From positions 124,001-188,000 of the forward strand of contig NZ_JANDBD010000010.1 of the NCBI RefSeq assembly GCF_024320865.1: DNA of 64,000 nt. Reading direction: 5' to 3'. A program made the translations under genes and the position numbers. Below, in pieces: positions 56,097-64,000 of the stretch (positions are counted from its first letter, which is position 1; each line of letters opens with the position of its first letter). The notes under the pieces were generated by a model. It was not told the origin of the DNA. It was given only the letters and a program-made list of their open reading frames with translations, and did not search any database. This DNA is from Mycolicibacterium arenosum (GTDB lineage Bacteria; Actinomycetota; Actinomycetes; Mycobacteriales; Mycobacteriaceae).

Positions 56097-57151
56097 TGGG
56101 TGCCGATCTCTTCGGTGTCGTGCTGACCGTGGTCCTGCTCGCACTCAACGCGTTCTTCGTCGGCTCGGAGTTCGCGCTGATCTCCGCCCGCCGCGATCGT
56201 CTGGAAGCGCTCGCCGAACAGGGTAAGAACAGCGCCGTCACCGTGATCAGGGCGGGCGAGCAACTCTCGCTGATGCTGGCGGGAGCCCAGCTCGGCATCA
56301 CAATCTGCTCGATCCTGCTCGGTCGCGTCGGCGAGCCCGCAGTGGCACATCTGCTCGAGAAGCCGTTCGGGCTCCTGGGGATCCCCGACACGATCCTGCA
56401 CACGGTGGCGTTCCTCATCGCGCTCGGAATCGTGGTCACCCTGCACGTGCTGCTCGGCGAGATGGTGCCGAAGAACATCGCGATCGCCGGCCCGGAAACC
56501 GCCGCGATGCTGCTGATCCCGCCCTACCTCGTCTACATCAAGATGGCCAGGCCGTTCATCGCGTTCTACAACTGGTGCGCCAACACCACGCTGCGCGCGT
56601 TCAACGTCGAACCGAAGGACGAACTGGACGTCACGGTCTCGACGGTCGAGTTGTCGGAGATGATCGCGGAGTCGCTGTCGGAGGGACTGCTCGACCCCGA
56701 GGAGCACACCCGGCTCACCAGGGCGCTGCTGATCCGCACCCGAGTCGTCGGCGACGTCGCGATTCCGCTCTCGGAGGTGCGCGCGGTGCCGGTCGCCGGG
56801 CCCGGACAGGGGCCTCGGGTCGACAGCATCGAACGGGCGCTGTCCGACACCGGCTACTCGCGGTTCCCGGTGGCCGACGAGGCCGGGGCGTTCATCGGCT
56901 ACCTGCACATCAAGGACGTGCTGGCGCTCATCAACGATCCCACCGCCGTCGTCGACGCGGCGACGGTCCGCCCGTTGCCCGCGGTGCCCGCGTCGATGCC
57001 GGTGCCCGACGCGCTGTCCGCACTGCGCCGGGACAACAGCCACCTCGCGCTCGTCACCTCGGACGGCGGTGTCGTCACCGCGGTGGTCGCGCTCGAGGAT
57101 CTGGTGGAGGACCTGGTCGGCACCGTTCGCGATGGAACGAACCGTGTCTGA
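56096..57151 (+). CDS. DUF21/CBS membrane protein, Rv1841c-like
   Basis: 351 aa. A shorter paralogue of the previous protein: DUF21 domain (VVTLHVLLGEMVPKNIAIAG) and a CBS pair (SRFPVADEAGAFIGYLHIKD, VVTAVVALEDLVEDLVG), without the CorC-HlyC domain. The two probably form one complex. ATG shares its A with the preceding TGA. Confidence 0.88.
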
Positions 57152-58034
57152 GCTGGCCGTGCGCGGTCGGGTGCTGTTCGAGGACGCCTGGCTGTCGCGC
57201 GAACGCGCTCACGTGGCGCGCGTCGAGGGCTTCCTGGCGCCGCAGCGGCAGCGGGCCCGACGTGGGCAAGCTCACCCCGTCTGGGATTTCCTGTTCACTT
57301 ACTACAGCCTTCGGCCGCGGCAGTTACGGCGCTGGCACCCCGGTTTCGGCGTCGCCCTGGCGGGCCCGGCCGCCGATCGGTACGCCGACTTCACCGGATA
57401 CCACCGACGCGCCGACGGCGTCGCGGTGTCCGACGACTACCTCAGGGCCCGCGTCGAGACCGTCGAGTTCGTTGCGACGCTACTGCGCGCCACCGCGAGC
57501 CGGCCCGCTCGAATGAACTGCTTCGGGCTGCACGAATGGGCGATGGTCTACCGTTCCGACGAGGTCCGCCACGGCTCGGTTCCACTGCGTCTCGGCGGGG
57601 CGGGCACGGACGCCGTGGTGGAGTCGATGCCGTTGCGCTGCAGCCACTTCGACGCGTTCCGGTTCTTCACCGATGCCGCCGCGGAGCGCAACGTCGAGCA
57701 TCTGACGCGAGCCGGTCAGTCGGCCGCCGAGCAGCCGGGCTGCATCCACGCCGCGATGGATCTGTACAAGTGGGCGTACAAGCTCGGTCCACTCGTCGGA
57801 TCGGAGTTGCTGGTCGACGCCCTGGCGCTGGCGTTCGACGCCCGCGAGGTCGACATGCGCGCGAGCCCCTACGACCTGACCGGATATGGTTTCCAGCCGA
57901 TCGCCATCGAGACGCCGGCGGGCCGGTCCACCTACGTCCGCGCCCAGCAGGAGATCAGCGACCGGGCGGCGCCGCTGCGGGCCGCGCTGGCCGATGCGTG
58001 CGAGGTGCTCCTGTCGGCGGCGCACGGCGATTAG
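57132..58034 (+). CDS. Hypothetical protein of the family sometimes annotated 3-methyladenine DNA glycosylase
   Basis: 300 aa. I recall close actinobacterial relatives annotated 3-methyladenine DNA glycosylase, but I see no classical glycosylase motif. Distinct features are AHPVWDFLFTYYSLRPRQLR, RWHPGFGVALAG, FGLHEWAMVYRSDEVRHGSV and YKLGPLVGSELLVDALALAF. The ATG at 57132 overlaps the end of the previous gene; GTG 57144 is an alternative. In M. tuberculosis this spot holds VapBC13 and a PE_PGRS gene instead. Confidence 0.5.
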   Translation: MERTVSELAVRGRVLFEDAWLSRERAHVARVEGFLAPQRQRARRGQAHPVWDFLFTYYSLRPRQLRRWHPGFGVALAGPAADRYADFTGYHRRADGVAVSDDYLRARVETVEFVATLLRATASRPARMNCFGLHEWAMVYRSDEVRHGSVPLRLGGAGTDAVVESMPLRCSHFDAFRFFTDAAAERNVEHLTRAGQSAAEQPGCIHAAMDLYKWAYKLGPLVGSELLVDALALAFDAREVDMRASPYDLTGYGFQPIAIETPAGRSTYVRAQQEISDRAAPLRAALADACEVLLSAAHGD

Positions 58035-58082
58035 CTGCTGTTACCCACGGGTAAGCTGGTTCGACGCTTCAGGAGGCAAGAG

Positions 58083-60275
58083 ATGACCGATCGCGTGACC
58101 GTGGGCAATCTGCGGGTCGCCAAGGTGCTGTACGACTTCGTCACGAACGAGGCGCTGCCCGGCACCGGGCTCGACCCCGACAGCTTCTGGGCCGGTGTCG
58201 ACAAGGTCGTCGCCGACCTGACGCCACAGAATCAGGAACTGCTGGCGCGCCGCGACGACCTGCAGGCGCAACTCGACAGGTGGCATCGCGCCCGGGTCAT
58301 CGGGCCGTTCGAGATGGACGAGTACAAGGCGTTCCTGACCGAGATCGGCTACCTGCTGCCCGAGCCCGCGGACTTCACCGTGACGACGTCGGGTGTCGAC
58401 GCCGAGATCACGTCCACCGCGGGACCGCAGTTGGTGGTGCCGATCCTCAACGCGCGCTTCGCCCTCAACGCCGCCAACGCGCGGTGGGGTTCGCTGTACG
58501 ACGCGCTGTACGGCACCGATGTGATCTCCGAGGCCGACGGCGCCGAGAAGGGCTCCAGCTACAACCGCGTGCGCGGCGACAAGGTCATCGCCTACGCGCG
58601 GGCGTTCCTCGACGAAGCGGTGCCGCTGAAGTCCGGCTCGTGGGCCGACGTCACCGGGCTGAGCGTCGACGACGGCACGCTGGTCGTGGCGACCGACGGT
58701 GGCACCACCGCACCGGCGGACGCGAGCGCGTTCGTCGGGTACCTCGGCGAACCGGCCGCGCCGACGTCCGTGCTGTTCGCGCACCACGGCCTGCACGTCG
58801 AGGTGCTCATCGACGCGGACTCCCCCGTCGGGTCGACGGACAAGGCGGGCATCAAGGACGTCGTCCTGGAGTCCGCGATCACGACGATCATGGACTTCGA
58901 GGACTCCGTGGCGGCCGTCGACGCCGACGACAAGGTGCTGGGCTACCGCAACTGGCTGGGCCTCAACCGCGGCGATCTGTCCGAAGAGGTCAGCAAGGGA
59001 GACAAGTCGTTCACCCGCGTGCTCAACCCCGACCGGACGTACACCGCGGCCGACGGGGAGTCCGAGCTGAGCCTGCCGGGCCGCAGCTTGCTGTTCGTCC
59101 GCAACGTCGGGCACCTGATGACCAACGACGCGATCGTGGACGCCGATGGCAACGAGGTCCCGGAGGGCATCCAGGACGCGCTGTTCACCGGCCTCATCGC
59201 GACGCACGGGCTGAGGGAATCGCACGAGAACGGTCCGTACGCCAACAGCCGGACGGGTTCCGTCTACATCGTGAAGCCGAAGATGCACGGCCCCGACGAA
59301 GTCGCGTTCACGTGCGAGTTGTTCAGCCGCGTCGAGGACGTGCTCGGCCTGCCGCAGGCCACGCTGAAGGTCGGCATCATGGACGAGGAACGGCGTACGA
59401 CGCTCAACCTGAAGGCGTGCATCAAGGCGGCGGCCGATCGGGTGGTGTTCATCAACACCGGCTTCCTGGACCGCACCGGCGACGAGATCCACACCTCGAT
59501 GGAGGCCGGTCCGATGATCCGCAAGGGTGCGATGAAGTCGCAGCCGTGGATCAAGGCCTACGAGGACGCCAACGTCGACACCGGCCTGGCGACCGGGCTG
59601 TCGGGCCGCGCGCAGATCGGCAAGGGCATGTGGGCCATGACCGACCTGATGGCCGACATGGTCGAGCAGAAGATCGGTCAGCCCAAGGCGGGCGCCACCA
59701 CCGCGTGGGTGCCGTCGCCCACCGCCGCCACGCTGCACGCCATGCACTACCACCAGGTCGACGTGGCCGAGGTGCAGAAGGAACTCGCGGGCGAGAAGCG
59801 CACGACGCTCGAGGAACTGCTCACCATCCCGCTGGCCAAGGAACTCGCCTGGGCGCCCGAGGAGATCCGCGAGGAGGTCGACAACAACTGCCAGTCGATC
59901 CTCGGATACGTGGTGCGCTGGGTCGACGCGGGGGTCGGCTGCTCGAAGGTGCCCGACATCCACAACGTGGCACTGATGGAGGACCGTGCGACGCTGCGGA
60001 TCTCCAGCCAGCTGCTGGCCAACTGGCTGCGGCACGGCGTCATCACCGAGGGTGACGTGAAGGCCAGCCTGCGCAGGATGGCCGCCGTCGTCGACGAGCA
60101 GAACGCCAAGGATCCCGACTACCTGGCGATGGCTCCCGACCCCGAGGACAGCATCGCGTTCCAGGCCGCTCAGGAGTTGATTCTGTCCGGAGCCGAGCAG
60201 CCCAACGGCTACACCGAGCCGATCCTGCATCGCCGGCGCCGTGAGTTCAAGGCTCGCCATCTCGCCCGCGACTAG
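58083..60275 (+). CDS. glcB: Malate synthase G
   Basis: 730 aa (Rv1837c, usual length about 725-741). Condenses acetyl-CoA and glyoxylate to malate (glyoxylate shunt). The family signature is present: VIAYARAFLDEAVPLKSGSW, MDFEDSVAAVDADDKV, RSLLFVRNVGHLMTN, GIMDEERRTTLNLKACIKAA and SGRAQIGKGMWAMTDLMA. ATG with AGGAGG upstream. Confidence 0.97.
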   Translation: MTDRVTVGNLRVAKVLYDFVTNEALPGTGLDPDSFWAGVDKVVADLTPQNQELLARRDDLQAQLDRWHRARVIGPFEMDEYKAFLTEIGYLLPEPADFTVTTSGVDAEITSTAGPQLVVPILNARFALNAANARWGSLYDALYGTDVISEADGAEKGSSYNRVRGDKVIAYARAFLDEAVPLKSGSWADVTGLSVDDGTLVVATDGGTTAPADASAFVGYLGEPAAPTSVLFAHHGLHVEVLIDADSPVGSTDKAGIKDVVLESAITTIMDFEDSVAAVDADDKVLGYRNWLGLNRGDLSEEVSKGDKSFTRVLNPDRTYTAADGESELSLPGRSLLFVRNVGHLMTNDAIVDADGNEVPEGIQDALFTGLIATHGLRESHENGPYANSRTGSVYIVKPKMHGPDEVAFTCELFSRVEDVLGLPQATLKVGIMDEERRTTLNLKACIKAAADRVVFINTGFLDRTGDEIHTSMEAGPMIRKGAMKSQPWIKAYEDANVDTGLATGLSGRAQIGKGMWAMTDLMADMVEQKIGQPKAGATTAWVPSPTAATLHAMHYHQVDVAEVQKELAGEKRTTLEELLTIPLAKELAWAPEEIREEVDNNCQSILGYVVRWVDAGVGCSKVPDIHNVALMEDRATLRISSQLLANWLRHGVITEGDVKASLRRMAAVVDEQNAKDPDYLAMAPDPEDSIAFQAAQELILSGAEQPNGYTEPILHRRRREFKARHLARD

Positions 60276-60325
60276 ACTGCGGCTCGGGGCCAGGAGACGA
60301 GACCAGAGGGTGGCAAAGGGTAGGA

Positions 60326-62434
60326 ATGGGTAGGCACAGCGTCCCCGACCCCGAAGAATCGTCGGACGACCAGTCCTATGATGCTGGGGCGCAACGGTAT
60401 TCGGTCGATCCGCCGCCGTATGGCGGCGCGCCTCGGTACGACGGCGGGTACGACGAGCCGGGGTACGACCGGCCGGGGTACAGCGCCGACGATGAGGATG
60501 CCGAGTACGCCGACGCCGACTACCCGGCCGACGACCGGTACGCCGACGACGACTTCGCAGACGACTACTGGGCGAGCGACACCGACGACGACGAGCCCGA
60601 AGCGGCCACCAACGTCATCCCGACGACGCCGCGGCCACCGTCGCGACCGCCCGCGTCGCGCGCGCAGCACGGCGGCGAGTGGGAAGGCGGCGAGTGGACC
60701 GGTAGCCACCGCGCCATCCAGGCCGGCAGACGCGGGATCAGCAAGGGCGTGATCGCCGCGCTCGTCACCGTCGTCGTGGTCGTCGGGGTGTTCATCCTCT
60801 GGCGCTTCATCGGCGATTCGCTGTCCAGCCGCTCCCAGATCGCCGCGGCGCGTTGCGTCGCGGGCGAGGTCACCGTCGCGGTGGTCGCCGATCCGTCGAT
60901 CGCCGAGAACATCAGCGGGCTCGCGGACGAATACAACAGCAGCGCGGCGCCCGTCGGCGACAAGTGCGTAAAAATCACCGTGACAGGCTCCAACGCCACT
61001 CCGGTCATCGACGGGTTGTCCGGTCAATGGCCCGGTGATCTCGGCGAGAAGCCCGCGCTGTGGATTCCCGGCAGCTCGATTTCGGCGGCTCGGCTCGAGG
61101 CCGTCGCGGGCCAGGAGGCCACCAGTGCGTCGCGCTCACTGGTCACCTCGCCCGTTCTCCTAGCCGTCAGGCCGGAGTTGAAGACCGCGCTGGCGCAGCA
61201 GAACTGGGGCACGCTGCCGGCACTGCAGAGCAATCCGACCGCGCTGGACGGGCTGCGCCTGCCCGGCTGGGGTCCGCTGCGCCTGGCTCTGCCGCTCAGC
61301 GACAACGGCGACGCCACCTTCGTCGCCGCGGAAGCCGTCGCGACCGACAGCGCCCCTGCCGGTGCGCCCGCGACCGCGGGGGCGGGTGCCATCTCGACGC
61401 TCGTGGCGGGTCAACCGGAGCTGGCCGACGACACTCTCACGACCGCACTGGACGCGCTGCTGGGCGGCGGCACCCTCGCGGCGTCGCCGGTGCACGCGGT
61501 GGCCACCACCGAGCAGCAGGTCTTTCAGCGGGCCGCGTCGACACCGGATGCGAAGGACAAGATCGCGGCGTGGCTGCCGCCGGGCCCGGTCGGGCTCGCC
61601 GACTACCCCGCCGTACAGCTGGCCGGCGACTGGCTGACCAAGGAACAGAGCACGGCGGCAAGCGAATTCGATCGTTACCTGCGCAAGCCCGAGGCGCTCA
61701 CCAAGTTGGTGGAGGCCGGCTTCCGCGCGGACGTCGACGGCGCGAACCCGCCGTCGAGCGACGTCATCGAATTCGGTTCGCTCGCCGATCCGCTGACGGT
61801 GGGCGACGACGGCACACGGGTGACGCTGGCGAATGCGGTGACCTCGCCCATGCAGAGCCAGACGGTGACGATCATGCTCGACCAGTCGATGAACACCAGC
61901 GAAGCGGGCAAGTCGCGCGTGGCCAACGTCACCGCAGCGCTCACCGATCGACTCCGGGAGATTCCCCCGTCGGCGTCGATCGGACTTTGGACGTTCGACG
62001 GGGTGGCCGGACGCTCCGAAGTGGCCACCGGGCCGCTCAGCGATCAGGTCGACGGCCAGCCGCGCTCACAGGTGCTCACCGAGAACCTGACCGGCCAGGT
62101 GGCGTCCGACGGCGGCCGGGTGTCGTTCACGACGCTGCGTGCCCTCTACACCGAGGCCGTCGCGAACTTCCGTGACGGCCAGGAGAACTCGGTGCTGGTG
62201 ATCACCGCGGGGCCGCACACCGACCAGAGTCTGGACGGACCGGGACTGGAGGCCTTCATCAAGCAGACCTTCACCCCCGGCAAGCCCGTTGCGGTCAACG
62301 TCATCGACTTCGGCGCGGACGCCGACCGCTCGACGTGGGAGGCCGTCGCGCAGTCGACGGGCGGTAGCTACCAGAACGTGCCGAGCTCGGCGGGACCCGA
62401 ACTCGGCGCCGCGATTGCGACGACGCTCAGCTAG
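60326..62434 (+). CDS. Membrane-anchored VWA-domain protein, Rv1836c-like
   Basis: 702 aa. An acidic, Tyr/Asp-rich cytoplasmic N-terminus (about 1-135), one transmembrane helix (about 142-162, VIAALVTVVVVVGVFILWRF), a solute-binding-like region and a C-terminal von Willebrand A domain (about 515-700) with a MIDAS-like IMLDQSMNTSE (DxSxN rather than DxSxS). Rv1836c type, about 677 aa in M. tuberculosis. The acidic N-tail resembles that of envelope-associated scaffold proteins. Follows glcB by 50 bases, perhaps co-transcribed. Confidence 0.82.
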   Translation: MGRHSVPDPEESSDDQSYDAGAQRYSVDPPPYGGAPRYDGGYDEPGYDRPGYSADDEDAEYADADYPADDRYADDDFADDYWASDTDDDEPEAATNVIPTTPRPPSRPPASRAQHGGEWEGGEWTGSHRAIQAGRRGISKGVIAALVTVVVVVGVFILWRFIGDSLSSRSQIAAARCVAGEVTVAVVADPSIAENISGLADEYNSSAAPVGDKCVKITVTGSNATPVIDGLSGQWPGDLGEKPALWIPGSSISAARLEAVAGQEATSASRSLVTSPVLLAVRPELKTALAQQNWGTLPALQSNPTALDGLRLPGWGPLRLALPLSDNGDATFVAAEAVATDSAPAGAPATAGAGAISTLVAGQPELADDTLTTALDALLGGGTLAASPVHAVATTEQQVFQRAASTPDAKDKIAAWLPPGPVGLADYPAVQLAGDWLTKEQSTAASEFDRYLRKPEALTKLVEAGFRADVDGANPPSSDVIEFGSLADPLTVGDDGTRVTLANAVTSPMQSQTVTIMLDQSMNTSEAGKSRVANVTAALTDRLREIPPSASIGLWTFDGVAGRSEVATGPLSDQVDGQPRSQVLTENLTGQVASDGGRVSFTTLRALYTEAVANFRDGQENSVLVITAGPHTDQSLDGPGLEAFIKQTFTPGKPVAVNVIDFGADADRSTWEAVAQSTGGSYQNVPSSAGPELGAAIATTLS

Positions 62435-62513
62435 CCACCGCAGGCCTGCGCGTAGCCTGTGAGAGTTGACCGAAACTCTTCTGCCCCTGCGGTTTCAGTA
62501 GTCACAGCTCGCG

Positions 62514-63738
62514 GTGGCCGCCCTACTGTCGGCCGACGTCGACGCTGACACCCCTGCCGAGATCGCAGTCGCGCTCATCGACATCGAGACCGCATCCCGG
62601 CGGGTGCCGATGGTCGGTTACACGATCCTGGCCCGCCTGCAACGCGAAGCCGTCCCGACCGATCACGGGGTGACCTCCTGGTGGAAGCTGCTCACGCTGA
62701 ACTGCCGGATCAGCAAGGCGAGGCCAACAAACGCCTTACCCGCACCCAGCATCTGGCCCCGCACACAACGCTGCAGGGCGAGGTGTTGCCGTCGGAATGG
62801 GAGCACACCGCCGCCGCCCACCGCGACGGTCTGATCGGCACGAACACGTCGAGGTGATCCGTAAGTTCTTCACCGCCCTGCCCGCACAGGTGGACTCGAT
62901 CACCAAGGCTCAAGGCGAGAAGTCGTTGGCCGAGGCCGCCACCCAACTGGATAGCCGCGGATTGACCGTCGTCGCGATGCAGCTGCTGGCCCTGCGGCAC
63001 CCCGACGGCGACGAATCCGCCGACGCAGCCGCCAAGAAAGCCGGCCTCACCCTCGGACCGCAACAACCCGACGGCCTGAGCTACCTGCGCGGGTGGGCCG
63101 ACCCACCCCCGCCGCAGGCCGGACCCGTGCTGGACGGACAGTGGCGCACCAAATCCCAGTACGCCCACGACGCCTTCGAAACCGCCCTGGACCTGCTGCT
63201 GCGCTGCAACACCCTCGGCACCCTCAACGGCCTACCGACGACGGTCGTGGTGACCACCACGCTGCAGGAACTACAGGCCGGAGCGGGGTACGCCGTGACC
63301 GGCGGCGGGTCGCGACTGCCGATGCGGGATCTGATCGCGATGGCCGCCGACGCCCACCATTACCTCGCCGTGTTCGACGGGCACACCGGTCAAGCCCTGC
63401 ACCTCGGCCGCTCCCAACGCTGCGCCACCGGGGCCCAGAAGCTGATGCTGTTCGCCCGCGAACGCGGCTGCACCTGCCCCGGCTGCACCGTCGACTGGTA
63501 CCGCACCCAGGCCCACCACGCAGTCCTGGACTGGAAACGCGACGGCCAGACCAACATCGACGACCTGACTCTGGCGTGCGGCGCCGGTAATCAGATGATC
63601 GAGAACACCGGTTGGACCACCCGCCGCCGCCCCGACGGACGATTCGAATGGGTCGACCCCGGCACCGGCAGAGCTCACCTCAACGACCTGCACCACCCCG
63701 AACGCCTCCTCACACCGAAGGACGACGATCCCTTCTAG
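62514..63738 (+). pseudogene. Frameshifted DUF222-HNH gene (13E12-type, second copy)
   Basis: Reading frames of a DUF222-HNH protein are broken at least twice. The first runs from GTG 62514 (DTPAEIAVALIDIETASRRV, VTSWWKLLTLNCRISK) and loses frame near 62716; the middle part (GEANKRLTRTQHLAPHTTLQ) reads in a second frame to about 62836; the rest runs from about 62836 to 63738 in a third (HEHVEVIRKFFTALPAQV, LMLFARERGCTCPGCTVDWY, DDLTLACGAGNQMI). An in-frame TAG sits just before 62514. The HNH end is intact, so it was a real gene; sequencing error is the only alternative to decay. Confidence 0.78.
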
Positions 63739-64000
63739 CGCACCGAATACGGGATGCGACGGGGCGCGGCGCGGGCCGTGGCTTGAGTTCGATTCGCCGC
63801 TAGCGGGCTGGAGGTCCTGCGCGGATCAGTCGGCGCCGTTTCTGGCCGATCGGAACTGACGGAAGATGCTTCGCGTTTCGGAACGCCACCGGCGCAGCCA
63901 TCGGGAGCAACTTCGATCTGAGTCGACCGTCGTGCGCGAGCGTGCGCCCGACGAGATCTCCGGCGTCGGAATCTCGTCAGGCGCACACTCGGCGCATCAG
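63739..64000. other. No gene seen at the right edge
   Basis: 262 bases after the DUF222-HNH remnant. The only long frame (minus, 83 aa, Arg-rich) looks like noise. An 8-bp stem GACGAGAT / ATCTCGTC at 63950-63978 could be a terminator. A start of a neighbouring gene may lie beyond the edge. Confidence 0.4.

Noticed and set aside
58041..60260. 739-codon minus-strand frame opposite glcB
   Set aside because: Mirror frame of a strongly conserved gene; no motif of its own.
63775..63815. T-arm-like GAGTTCGATTC suggesting a tRNA
   Set aside because: No acceptor, D or anticodon stems can be built around it.
63735..63986. 83-aa minus-strand Arg/Ser-rich frame at the right edge
   Set aside because: No ribosome site, no motif and composition of random GC-rich sequence.

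Overview
The window is high-GC actinobacterial DNA with strong signs of a rapidly growing Mycobacterium (Mycolicibacterium). It carries an antigen 85 mycolyltransferase, Apa/FAP, GuaB1, a BlaI/BlaR pair, the mycobacterial ureABCFGD order without ureE, a type II Ndh, and many GTG or apparently leaderless starts. From about 29.3 to 62.4 kb the order matches, in inverted orientation, the M. tuberculosis block Rv1867 to Rv1836c. Gene names there rest on remembered synteny plus protein motifs; no search was run.

Layout. 0-13 kb is accessory metabolism: a TetR/hydrolase pair; a DUF5701 gene; a GntR-controlled amidase, isochorismatase-fold hydrolase and NCS2 permease cluster that looks like a biuret-to-ammonia module; a cupin; a TetR/membrane-protein pair; a TPR protein; a SnoaL-like protein; and a deaminase coupled to a GH13 glycosidase. 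13-16.5 kb holds a coupled pair of a degenerate nucleotide cyclase and an MscS channel with a cNMP-like domain. 16.7-22.5 kb holds fbpC, an SDR, lon, an F420-type oxidoreductase and a TfoX-domain protein. 22.5-28 kb holds an HhH-like protein followed by the most novel-looking locus: a tightly coupled operon of a PD-(D/E)XK-like nuclease, a winged-helix protein and a 1045-aa protein with two ATPase modules, the second HerA/FtsK-like.

28-42.8 kb: dctA, a thiolase-like protein and a fused CaiB protein (Rv1867/Rv1866-like), a CPBP protease, a DUF222-HNH protein, a CGNR regulator, an Rv1861-like protein, apa, modC and modB with no modA, an Rv1856c-like SDR and two tandem copies of an Rv1855c-like LLM enzyme. 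42.8-49 kb: ndh, the convergent urease operon and a hotdog thioesterase. 49-58 kb: an IdeR-box-preceded FhuF-like gene, blaI-blaR, gnd, guaB1, two DUF21/CBS membrane proteins and a glycosylase-like protein. 58-64 kb: glcB, a VWA membrane protein (Rv1836c-like) and a frameshifted second DUF222-HNH copy.

Working together: the biuret module and urease both deliver ammonia from urea-type compounds. apa and fbpC both have an upstream direct repeat resembling an MtrA box. lon has a HAIR-like operator suggesting HspR control. No tRNA, rRNA, CRISPR array, insertion sequence or prophage was found. No gene-free stretch exceeds 300 bases.
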